Shown: one piece after another, positions 53,063 to 63,070 of the stretch | Layout: the number at the start of each line of letters is the position of its first letter | Position numbering within the stretch: position 1 is the first letter of the stretch | NCBI RefSeq assembly: GCF_000372725.1 | Contig: NW_005195301.1 | Span: 28,425 to 92,424, forward strand | Reading direction: 5' to 3' | DNA length: 64,000 bases | DNA from: Emiliania huxleyi CCMP1516 | Lineage: Eukaryota > Haptophyta > Isochrysidales > Noelaerhabdaceae | The notes under the pieces: generated by a model | The model's database searches: none | Told to the model about the DNA's origin: nothing | What the model saw: only the letters and a program-made list of their open reading frames with translations | Program-made: the position numbers and the translations under genes

Positions 53063-54789
53063 ATGTCTCCTCATATGTCCAGGCCGCCGCTGCCGCTCCT
53101 GCAGCCCACGGCCTCGCTGCTGCTGCCCCTGCTGCTGCTGCAGCCCACGAGGGCCTCGCTGCAGCCCAACACGCTACCGTCAATGGCGCCGCCGCCCTGG
53201 TCACCCGTTCGAGCGCCGCGAATCGCCGACCGCGGCGCGGGCCGGTACACCCAGGCGCGGAGCGGCGCGGACGGCAACGTCACGCTCTGCTGGAACGCAG
53301 TCGAGCCCGAGGCGGGCCTGCGGCTCGCGAGGTGCGGCGGCTCGTCGTGCGAGGGCTGGTCCCACCCGCCGACGCTCGTCTCTGGCGCCGACGGCGATCC
53401 GCGCTTCATCCGGATGCGCATGGCGCACCGCTCCTCGCGGCCAGTCCTCTGCCACACGTCGAGCGGCGGCCGCGCCCTCTCGCTCGGCATCTGCCTCGAC
53501 GCGGTCTGCAGCCAGTTCAAGGCGGTGGAGCTCGAGAGGGCCGTCAAGGTGCGCCACTGCGACCTCGAGTCGTCGGGCCGCGAGGGCACGCGCGTCGCCG
53601 CCGCCCTGTCGGACGAGGCCGGGTCGCGCCTGGTGCTGCTGAGGGTGGACCTGCCCACCGGCTCCGTGGCGGCCAAAACCGTGCTGGCGACCGCGGCGGA
53701 CCCCTTCACCGTCAACGAGACGACGCGGCGCCCCGAGCGCGGCATCGAGGGCCCCGTGCTCGCGGATCGGTCCCTCGCGTACTGGGACATCTCGGGCCGG
53801 CGGCTGCGCCTCGTCTTCGACACGGCCGACCCACGGCCCCGCCGCTCGCCACTCGCCGCCGGACGCCCCCGCCCTGCCCCTCGCGACGGCTGCGTCGGCG
53901 CATCGTGCTAGGCGCTCGAGCGTGGTGGTGGCGCAGGGCGGCGGTGCGGGCGTGGCGGCGGCGGGCGGCATGGTCAACCCCGGGGCCTGGGCGCGCCTCC
54001 TCGCGGTCGGGAAGGCTCTCCCCCCCCCCGGCGCCGGCACGGGCGCCGGGCGCGAGACACCGAGTCCGCCTGCTGCGCCCGCCCGCCGCAGGACGCGCTC
54101 CTGCTCACATTCTTCGACCTCGCCCGCCACTCGCTCTTCCTGGCGCGCTGCTTCCGGCTGCTTCGCCGTTGCGACGCGCCGGTCCGCTCGCTCCGCCGCC
54201 CCGCCGCCGCCGCGCCGAGCCGCCGCAACCGCGCCGAGCCGCCGCAGCGCCGCAGCGCCGCAGCGCCCCAGCCGCAGCCCTCGGCCTCGGCCTCGGACGG
54301 TGATCCGTGGCGACGCCCTCGCCCCCTTAAGGTGCTGGTCGACGCCACCGCCTTCCACGGGGACATCAGGCGAAGGAAGCCGCGCCCACAAGTCGCCCGC
54401 CCAGCCGCCGCCCCCGCCGCCGCTCTCCCCTTCCCTCGCCCGCACCTCCGCCCCGCCCCCGGCGCAGCGACTTTGGTGCGGGCGCCTTCCCCGACCTCGC
54501 CCTCTCGCCGCACGGCGCGCCGGCCCTCGCCTACTTCGTCGAGGCCTCGCCCTCGCGCGGCTGCCTGCGGGTGCTCCGCTGCAGCGACCCGCTCTGCGGC
54601 TCGTGGCGCCTCTTTGACGCCTCGTGCGGCCCGCGCGGGTACGGACGGGACGCCTCGCTCGCCTTTGGTCGCGACGGCGCTATCGTCGCCTCGTTCCTCG
54701 ACCTCGACGGCCACGACGACCCCGCGAGGATGATTGCGCGCGTGGCGGTGTACAATGATAGCCAGGGCGCCGTGCGCAGATTAGATTAG
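53063..54789 (+). CDS. Secreted Cys-repeat (BNR/sialidase-like propeller) protein
   Basis: Exons 53063..53835, 53912..54014, 54092..54175, 54332..54369, 54468..54789; phases agree, 439 aa. All four introns are GC-AG (76, 77, 156 and 98 nt). The start gives a signal peptide (LLPLLLLQPTRASLQ). The body repeats a pattern of a hydrophobic strand plus paired cysteines: LRLARCGGSSCEGW, SLGICLDAVCS, LRVLRCSDPLCGSWRLFDA, with GAPALAYF and GAIVASFLD strands between. This resembles secreted proteins with BNR-like blades (L.v..C.dp.C...). I infer an extracellular beta-propeller; no Asp-box or sialidase active site is evident, so no enzyme activity is claimed. Confidence 0.65.
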
Positions 54790-55199
54790 ATAGCCGAAGG
54801 CGAAGACGAACAGAGTCAGACTCAGAGAGTGTTTGTTAAAAGAAGAACACTGAACACAGTCAGGCTCGGACTCGGGACTGGAAAAAAAGAAGGAAAACAT
54901 CAACCAAAGGAAAAAAGAAAAATACGAGTGGAGGGATGCGAGCTCTCGCCCGGCAACCCTAGCCAGGCCTCACGCGCTGGCCGCGACCGCGACTGGAGAT
55001 GACTATTTATTTAATTAATCATTTATGGGAGGACGGCGCGCCCGATCGATTGCGCCTACTTTCATGAGCATCTGAGCATGGTAGTTATCTATTTATTTAT
55101 GGTAGGCGCCGAGTGATGCGCGTATTGGGAGCGCGACTGAGGGATCAGGGACGGCTCGGACGGGAGACTATTTCGGAATTCTTTCATCCGGGGTAAGCA
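54790..55199. other. Intergenic DNA, locally AT-rich
   Basis: Contains tttatttaattaatcattta (about 55,004-55,024) and tatctatttatttatgg (about 55,087). No gene seen. Confidence 0.5.
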
Positions 55200-56200
55200 T
55201 TGCGGCCGCTCCATATGTACATGTTGCTCGCCGAGCTAGAGGAGGCGCTTTTCATTCCGCTCGCGGCCACGCCGCTCGCCCAGGCCGTCGGCCTCACCCC
55301 GCTAGCCCTCGCGGCTGGGGTTTCCTGCCTCGCAGCCCAGCTGCTCCTCTTCGTCGCCTTCTCCTACTTGCTGCCAGACGGCCCGTGGCGGAGGCTGCCC
55401 GGTCTGACCGCCCACCAGTGCATCTGTTTCCCGCTCATGATTGGCCTCGCCTGCGTCGGAGTCCAGGATTGGTTCCTCTCAGCAGCGGTCCCGACCTCGT
55501 TGAGCGGCCGCGTGCTGGACGAGCACCGGCTCGGAGGCCAGCTGGCGCAGCTGGTGTACGGCGAGCTGCTGCTGTGGGACATCCCTTGCGGCCTCCTCGT
55601 GCCGAGCCTTCGTGAGCCGCTCATGCTGGCGCACCACTTTGGGATGGCCGCCGTCGCGTACGCGACGCTGAGCCCGCTCTGCAGCTACTACGCCGTCTTC
55701 TTCTTCGGCGCCATCGAGGTGAGGCCCGGCCACGCCCCGCACCCTCTAATCACGCCCGCGCCACAACCCCTGTGCCCATGAGACGCGTCCCGCCGCCGTC
55801 GCCGCCGTGTGCGCAGGTCAGCGGCATCCCGCTCTCGATCGTCGACGTCTTCCACCCAAAGCACGAGAAGCACGTCCGCCGGGGCGGCGGCTGGTTCGAG
55901 TACGAGAAGGCCTCGCCGCTCTGCCGCGCCGTCAACGAGCTCGCCCGCGTCTGCTTCGCCGCCGCGTACCTGCCGCTAAGGGCCGTCTATTTCCCGTGGG
56001 TGGTCGGCTCACAGGCGGTGCCGGACATGCTCGCGACGCTCGCGCTTCCGCAAGAGGAGCGGCCAGCCGCGCCCGATGCTGCGCTGTATGGAGTGATCGG
56101 CTTCGGCATAGCCTTCTCGGCGCTGCAAATGTACTGGGGCAAGCTCGTCTTCACGCAAGTGCTGCACGTCCTTGCGGGCCCAAAGCCGAAGGGCGAGTGA
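55200..56200 (+). CDS. TLC-domain multi-pass membrane protein
   Basis: 55200..55718 and 55817..56200 (98-nt GT-AG intron), 300 aa. The protein has about six hydrophobic helices. The hallmark TLC (TRAM-LAG1-CLN8) segment reads LMLAHHFGMAAVAYATL, SYYAVFFFGAIEVSGIPLSIVDVF, with the conserved HH pair and the glutamate of the ES/EVS motif. The C-terminus is a helix and short basic tail (KPKGE). TLC proteins act in the ER in ceramide synthesis or lipid sensing. The ceramide-synthase Lag motif is not complete, so a TMEM56/CLN8-like TLC protein is more likely. The ATG at 55200 or the Met at about 55,215 could start it. Confidence 0.82.
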
Positions 56201-56586
56201 GAGAGAAGAGGGGGCCTCGCAGACGACCCGGGTTTCGCAGCGGCACGCGTCTGCACGCGCCAGCCACGGCGCCGTGCGACGCCGCGCGCAGTTAGTTACG
56301 AGTAGTAGTTGCCGCCAAAGCAGCGGGTGTGACTTGAAAGAAAAGAACCGCCGTCACCAACGCGCACAACGGCTCACGGGAGGACTTGTGGCTAGGTTGT
56401 AGGTCGTAGTCAGTGTTAGAGCTCCAGCCTCCACAAGAAACACGCACACACTTGGAGCACTTGGAGTGCGGTCGGCGGGATGAGAGGACGGCACGCCGCC
56501 ACCAGTGACAGCCGCGAGCGCTTGGAGCACTTGGAGCGCAGTCAGCAACCTCACGTCCAGGACCGGGGAAAAAGAAAGTAAGAAAA
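56201..56586. other. Intergenic DNA with dispersed repeat
   Basis: 56,448-56,575 contains two degenerate copies of cttggagcacttggagtgc, homologous to 29,232-29,300. No gene. Confidence 0.6.
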
Positions 56587-57206
56587 CAGGACAGAAAGAA
56601 AGAAAGAAAACAGACAACCCAAGGGAGGGATGGGAGAACAGGAAAAAAAGAAAGAAAGAAAGAAAACAGACAACCCAAGGGAGGGATGGGAGGACGGCAC
56701 GCCGCCACCACACAGGGATTTTAAGGAGAGGTGTGTGGTGCGCTATCCGTCGCCCACCCTAGGGAGTCTGCCTCTTCCTATCTCTCTTCGCAGTCTCTCG
56801 CCGATTCTCGCTGCAACCTTCATGCCACCTCGCGGTCGTCCCACCCTCGTCGTTCTCTCCCTTGTCACTTCCTCCTCTGTCGCGTCGTTCTCTTCTGCCT
56901 CAGGACAGAAAAAAAAGAAAGAAAACAGACAACCCAAGGGAGGGATGGGAGGACGGCACGCCGCCACCACACAGGGATTTTAAGGAGAGGAGTGTGATGC
57001 GCTAGCCGTCGCCCACCCTAGGGAGTCTGCCTCTTCCTATCTCTTTTCGCAGTCTCTCGCCGATTCTCGCTGCAACCTTCATGCCACCTCGCGGCCGTCC
57101 CACTCTCGTCGTTCTCTCCCTTGTCACTTCCTCCTCTGTCGCGTCATTCTCTTCTGCCTCGTCCTGCGCCGCCGCCGCCTGCCGTTCCCTTGTTCTCTCA
57201 GGACAG
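56587..57206 (-). mobile_element. Nested LINE 3' copies upstream of ISCU
   Basis: Three minus-strand 5'-truncated LINE 3' ends in series: a scrap at 56,599-56,640, about 56,645-56,900, and 56,909-57,198. Each has a (GAAA)n tail (read on plus) followed by acagacaacccaagggaggg. The 8-mer CAGGACAG occurs at 56587-56594, 56901-56908 and 57199-57206, that is, at every junction of the two long insertions. The ISCU start codon is 77 bp away. Confidence 0.85.
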
Positions 57207-57282
57207 GGGAGCTAAGAAGCGGTCCGCAATTTTCTTTCGGCTGCCTGAGCGAGAGCTTCCTGGACGTCGCGCCCTCGCTTCC

Positions 57283-57908
57283 ATGTTGGCGCGCTCTGTG
57301 CGCCCTGCGCCTGCCGCGCTCCGCCTCGCCGTCGCGCGGCGCGGCTACCACAAGAACATCATCGACCACTCCTCAGACGCTCTCGCGAACGTACGGATCC
57401 ATTCGACAACGGTAGGATCGTGGACTGTCGGCACGGGTCTTGTTGGCGCGCCGGCCTGCGGCGACGTGATGAAGCTGCAGCTCAAGATTGGGAAGGACGG
57501 CAAGATCGAGGACGCCGTCTTCAAGGCGCGCGTCCCCCTCCCCCTCCCCCTCCCCCTCCTGCCCTTCCCCCGCCGCCCCGTGCGCCGCGCCGGAGCCGCC
57601 CATGGCCCGCTGCCGTCCTGAGCGCGCCCCCCGCCCCGCGCGCGCAGACGTTTGGCTGCGGCTCTGCGATTGCGAGCTCGTCCTTCACCACCGAGTGGGT
57701 CAAGGGCAAGTCCATGGACGAGGCGAGTAAGATCCAAAACTCAGTCATCGCGCAGCACCTCAAGCTGCCGCCCGTGAAGCTGCACTGCTCCATGCTCGCC
57801 GAGGACGCCGTCAAGGCCGCCATCAAGGACTACCAGTCCAAGCAGGAGGGTCGGGCGGCGGCAAGTGAGGAGTACAAGCCGGAGCCCGCCTCGGCGGCCG
57901 CGCAGTGA
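57283..57908 (+). CDS. ISCU: Mitochondrial iron-sulfur cluster scaffold ISCU
   Basis: 57283..57525 and 57648..57908 (122-nt GC-AG intron), 167 aa, usual length. The presequence is [29 protein letters not shown]. The scaffold cysteines are all present: [52 protein letters not shown], including the LPPVK chaperone-binding motif. ISCU takes sulfur from NFS1 and iron and passes 2Fe-2S clusters to HSC20/HSPA9. The highly conserved YENPRNVG segment that normally follows IIDH is replaced by [22 protein letters not shown] copies sit directly upstream. Confidence 0.95.
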
Positions 57909-58670
57909 GCTGCTGGCCATCCACGGCGCCTTCCTGCCGCCCGGCGACAGCCGGCGCCAACCTCGAAACTCGCGCCTCGCGCGCGCCCCCCCTGGAACTT
58001 TCCTTCAACCTTCCTGCGCTTGATCGCACACCGCCAGCATTTTCCGCCCCGTGTCTTGTCTGTCCTGTGCCGCCACACGCGCAAAGCCGCCGCTGTTAGT
58101 TCGTCGCCCCCCGCCCCCCGGTCCTCTGTGGAGAGTTAGTCTGCCGCGTGCAACCGTGTGGGTCACAGATGAGTACTTGTACTGTGTTCCGACTTCGAGA
58201 AGCAAACTCTAGAAAGAAGAGGCAAAAAAATTGTTCCAGTATTACGGCTTTAGCAGGGTTGTTGTGTGCGAGTATGTGTAGGCCGGTCGCTCCCCCCCCC
58301 CCTCTGGGACGCCGCTGAGTCGTTTCGCAGCTAAAACTAAATTCGGTTGAGATCGAGCTCGTTGCAAGGATCTGCAAGGGCCCTTCGCCATGGGCGGTAC
58401 CTCCCAATGGGCTCTCCGCCCCGTGTAGCTCCCCGTGCGTGCGTGCGTGGGTGGCCGCTGCCGGTGCATCCCACAGGCGGCGGTGCCCGTGTCCATTACG
58501 TCGAACCCCGTGTCCTCATCCGTCGCTCGAGTCGCATGATCCGCGCCGGTTCGGCGCCCAAAAAATGACGGGCCCGCTCGGCGGCCGCTGCAGGTGATGG
58601 AACCGCCGCTACGGAAAATCGGAGGCAACCTACCACTTCTACGGACCTTTGCGGCGATGACCGTTGCGAT
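57909..58670. other. Intergenic DNA, no supported gene
   Basis: ISCU 3' flank and unassigned sequence; a short C-tract lies at about 58,293. Frames are short. Confidence 0.5.
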
Positions 58671-60700
58671 TTGCAGCGTGGCCTCGATGGTCCCGAGGCG
58701 CAGGCGGCGGTCCAGATTTGCTGGCAGTGGGGCGCTGGCGGCGGCGTCCCACCCTTCGACCCTGAGAGCGAGGCTGCTCAGCAGCTCATGCTCGATCTGG
58801 TCAGCGGTTCCGTGCCAGTTCCATCAGGTGTCACGGTGACGAAAGCGGTGGCCATTCAGATCTACCTGCTCTTCCAGGAGAGGCGGCTGAGGCACCTCGC
58901 TTGGAAGGACATATTCTTCGTCATCGCCTCACTCTCTCTGGGCTACGCCATCGCAGCGCCGTCGGAAGCCGCCATAATGCGGCTGCGGCGCACTCTCTAC
59001 GTCAAGAGCGACCGCACGTACCTCGGACTCGTCGCCGACTACAAGGAGCGCATGAAGAAGCGCTCCCGCGACGAGATGCTGAAGCAGCTCGATCAGGCTG
59101 AGGCGCAGCGGCACTTGATGCAGCTCTACGACCGCGAGCCGCTCAACTTCTCCTTCGCCGAGGTGGCGGGCGGTGGGGGCGGCGGCGATCCCGGCGGTAG
59201 CGGCACCGCCACCACGGCTCCCGCGCCGACGCAGCCGGCGCCGGGGCCTCTCGACGTCCGCACTCGCACCCTTGCGACGCAGCTCACGCTGATGGCGGCG
59301 GGCGCCCACTGCGATTTCGCAAAGGGCACCCGGCCGTACTTTTGGGACCGGACAGCGGAGAGGTGGGTGCAGAGCACGGGCCCTACCGGGTGGTCCGATC
59401 GGCTGGGCGAGCTCCCGCTCGACGTGCTGCGCATCATCGACGGTACGGTGCGACAGGTCAAGCTATCCCGTGCGCGGCGCGCAGAGACGCACGAGCTCCA
59501 GGCCATCGCGCTGCGGAAGCAGCTGGACGACGAGCGGCGGCGGACGGAAGAGCTCGTGACGGCGGCGCAGGCGAGCAAGCGGGGGGCGGAACGCACGCTC
59601 CGCCAGGCCGCGGCTCTGCGCGACCAGGCTGCGGATGAGCGGCGAGCGACGGAGGCGGCGATGGAGGCGGCGCGGCGTGAGCACGAGATGGATCTCAAGG
59701 AGGCGCGCGCCGCAGCGGCGGCAAAGTACAACGTGCTGCGAGCCGAGGCGCGCGCCGAGCGCGTGACGGCGGGCGAGAAGATCACCGAGCTCGAGCGCAT
59801 CATCACCGAGCTCGAGCGCGGGCTGCGCGGCGCCAAGGTGGCTCTCAGAGCGGCGGGGCGGCAGGCGGTGGCGGCGGCCGATGAGGCAGCGAGCGAGCTC
59901 GAACGCGCCATGTCCGGGCGCGTCTGGTCGGCCGTGCGCGAGGCGGACGCGCGTCGGGAGGCTGCTGAGAAGCGGTGCAACGACCTGCAGGACGAGCTCG
60001 AGGAGCTGCAGCAGCAGCTCGGCTCTCGGAGCCAGTGAGTATAGCTGAGATAGTCGACCGCCGCCGCGCCGCCCGACCGACCTGTCTCCGTAGGTCGCGG
60101 CAGCGGGATGCCGAGCAGCTGAAGTACTTCAAGAAGCGGACGGAGGACTTGCAGGCCAAGATTGCCGCGTACGACATGCGCGCCAACCGCCGCTTCTACG
60201 ACATCGAGCCGATTGCCGAGGAGAACGCGTTGCTGCGCGAGCAGCTGGCGGAGGCGCGGGCGGAGGCCGCCAAGTACAAGGGCATCGCGGAGCCGGATGC
60301 CTCGCACTTTCGGAACGGCGGCGGCTACACCCTCGAGCACGACCTCACCAGGTGTCGCGGCTGTTCATCATCTTTGCGAGGTTCTACCGAATCAAGCTGC
60401 CGACGCACGTGCAGCGCGTGCCGCACAAGAAGGTCGCGGGCAAGATGACGTACGTTGAGCGCACGCTGCTGTACGTGGGCGGCAAGACGCACGTGAAGGA
60501 GGTGTGTGCCGTGCTGAACCAGGCGCACAAGCTCCAGGTGGGCGTGCAGCTGCTCGAGTCGCCGAACGACTCGTACTGCTACATCTCGGACGGCGCCGAG
60601 TCGCTGCAGACCGACTACCTTGCGCAGCTGCTCTCGCGCCGCGACGCCAGCGGCAGGCTGCAGACCATCGCGCCGACGCCCCCCTCCTGTATGGGATAGC
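58671..60700 (+). CDS. Transposase-like gene, amino part, up to the gap
   Basis: Exon 58671..60034 joins exon 60094 onward through a textbook CA-GTGAGTA donor. The first 160 residues are helical. Then comes a Gly/Thr/Pro linker, HCDFAKGTRPYFWDRTAERWV, and about 180 residues of Arg/Glu/Ala coiled coil. After about 60,350 the frame changes (one-base slip or tiny intron) and gives RLFIIFARFYRIKLPTHVQR, KMTYVERTLLYVGGKTH, YCYISDGAESLQTDYLAQLL. The frame is lost where sequence quality falls before the N gap. Together with 61105-63070 it probably makes one gene. The family assignment rests on the downstream half. Confidence 0.5.
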
Positions 60701-60753
60701 CCGCCGGGGGGGGGGGGGGGGGGGGGCTTTCCCCCGGGGGGGAAAGGGGGCCC

Positions 60754-60853
60754 NNNNNNNNNNNNNNNNNNNNNNNNNNNNNNNNNNNNNNNNNNNNNNN
60801 NNNNNNNNNNNNNNNNNNNNNNNNNNNNNNNNNNNNNNNNNNNNNNNNNNNNN
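60754..60853. other. Assembly gap (100 N)
   Basis: Exactly 100 N. The 60 bases before it are G/C homopolymers that look like poor base calls. Confidence 0.99.
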
Positions 60854-61060
60854 ACCACTGGATCCCCCGTCCCCCCCGAATTCGACGTAGATGTGCGCGC
60901 ACGAGCGCGCGCTGAACCAGCCGACGTGCGTGCGCATGTTCTTGATCTTGCCGGCGTCCGCCGCGCTCTGCTCCTCGGTGATCTTCATCCCCGCCTTGAG
61001 GACCTTGTCAATCTCCTTGCGGCCGCCCTCGACCCTCGCTTCCCTCGCTGCTCCACCAGC
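60854..61060 (-). repeat. Inverted, diverged copy of 61,180-61,320
   Basis: Read on minus it encodes MKITEEQSAADAGKIKNMRT...GWFSARSC, almost the same as MNITEEQSAADAAKIKNMRT...GWFSSPSC at 61,226 on plus. The copies differ at several bases, so this is not a simple mirror of one read. Confidence 0.85.
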
Positions 61061-61104
61061 GGTCGCTCACGCCCCCCCCACCCCAAACCACCATCACCCC
61101 ACAG

Positions 61105-63070
61105 GCGGCGCGTCTCGTGCGAGGCGTCGCAGAGGGCGAGGACGGCCCGACCTGTGCGCACCACGGCATCGTCAACATCTTCGAGGGCGGCCGCAAGGAG
61201 ATTGACAAGGTCCTCAAGGCGGCGATGAACATCACCGAGGAGCAGAGCGCGGCCGACGCCGCCAAGATCAAGAACATGCGCACGCACGTCGGCTGGTTCA
61301 GCTCCCCCTCGTGCTCGCTCATCTACCAGACCGTCAAGTACACCGCCCTCTTCTCCTCCAAGGGCTACGCCGTCGGCTCCAAGTTCCGCCAGTGGATCCT
61401 GACGCAGCTGGCCGCGCAGGAGGGCGACATCCCGGACGACCAGCTGCTCGGGTCGGTGGAGGACCTGCTCGCGATCTGCGGCTCGCGCGACTACGTCTTC
61501 TTCATGAATGCGGCCGTGACAGAGCGCTTCTCGCAGGATGGCAGCCTGCTCACCTTCCTCGAGGAGGAGGATACCATGGGCGCGGAGGCGGGCGGGAAGC
61601 TGCGCAAGTCCATCCTCCTGGGCTTCCGCTCCGACTACATCATGGCTGCGGTCCGGGCGATGGCGCTCATCTGCGACTCGGCGCTCTGGGAGCTGCTGCG
61701 CGCCATCGGCTCGGACACGCACATTCTTGACATCCTGCCCGTGATGTGGCCGGAGACGCTCGCCTTCTTCGAGGCTGCCGCCGCCGCGCCGAGCAAGGTG
61801 GTGGACGGGTCGCTGACGCTGAGCCTCTCCGTCGCTCGCGAGGCCAAGGTGACGCCTCGGGCGACGCGGGCCGCGATCGACATTGCTCGGATCCGCGAGA
61901 AGGCGGCAGGCGACACGATCATCGAGAAGATGCTCTCCTCCGCTTTCACCGCGATGGCCGAGGGCACCCGCAACCACGCCTCTGAGTTCCTCCCTGGCGG
62001 CAACTTCTGCTCGGAGAAGATCACGGACGAGCTGCGGCAGCGGTTGAGCGGCATGCCCACGACCAGCACAAGTGCCGAGCGCACGTTTGCGCTCGGGCGG
62101 GATCACGACCAGCGTGCCGGCGCTTGCCGCGACGACACGCGGTCCGGCGCAATCCTAGGCGCGATGGACAACACGCACGAGTTCATGCGCGGCCGCGAGA
62201 AGGGCGAGGAGGAGTGGAGGATGCTGCGCCGGCTGGCCCGGCGGGGCATGAAGGAGACGATGGCGGAGAAGCGCATCGCGGCAGGCCGGGCGGCGGCGAC
62301 GGAGCGCAACGCCAAGCTCGAGGGCCACCGGGCCAAGCAGGCGGCCAAGAAGAAGGAGCTGGCGCGGCTCGAGGCCATCCCTTTGGCGACGCGCTACTCC
62401 GAGTTGAAGGGCATGGTGGGCGACGAGCTGGTCGACCAGCTGCGGAAGCACAAGCTGCTGGGCAAGAAGGGCTTCACGGTGACGCAGCCGAACCGCGAGG
62501 CCTACTTCCTCCAGCTGCAGACGCTGCTGCTCGAGGCGGACCCGGCGGCGAACGATCTCGAGGACGGCGACTCGGGCATCACCGGCCGCGGCATCCGGAA
62601 GAAGTCGGCGGGCGGCGGTGGCAAGAGGAAGAAGAAGAAGAAGGGCGTGATCTACTACATGGACTACGAGTGGACCGAGGAGGAGCAGGATGACTTCGAA
62701 GTCTCGGCGATCGTCGGCAAGGTGCGATTTTTGCCCCCTCTGCTCATGCCTCCCCCTCCCCTCACCCCTTCTCCCGCTCTCACACACTGCCTCCCGCCCG
62801 TCCGTGTGCATGCAGGTGGTTGCAGATGGCAAGGCGACGTATGCGAACCAGGGCAAGGCCAAGGTGGGCACCGTCCTCTACCGCGTCGTGTGGAAGGACT
62901 TCCCGCCCGACCTCGTCTGGTACGAGCCGGAGGACAACCTCGGCGAGGGCTACCTCAAGGAGTACGAGGCGCGCGTCGCGGCGGAGGCGGCAGCCGACGA
63001 GGAGTCGGCGCGTGAGGATGCGGAGCTCGAGGAGCTGGAGGAGGCGGAGGCGCTCGCGCGCGACGAGTGA
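61105..63070 (+). CDS. Transposase-like gene, carboxy part, with chromodomain
   Basis: Exons 61105..62721 and 62816..63070 (94-nt GT-AG intron), in phase, 623 residues. The middle holds FLPGGNF, then GMPTTSTSAERTFALGRDHDQ and a following helix (AILGAMDNTHEFMRG), the pattern (P-T-T/N...SER.F..LDR...A...) found near the C-terminus of a widespread class of animal and algal transposon ORFs. A Lys-rich linker (KRKKKKK) leads to a C-terminal chromodomain: DDFEVSAIVGK, VLYRVVWKDFPPDLVWYEPEDNL, with the aromatic cage residues kept. Chromodomains can steer integration to marked chromatin. Domestication is also possible. No terminal repeats were found around it. Confidence 0.6.

Noticed and set aside
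59126-60340. 404-aa Ser/Arg-rich minus ORF
   Set aside because: Shadow of the coiled-coil coding strand.
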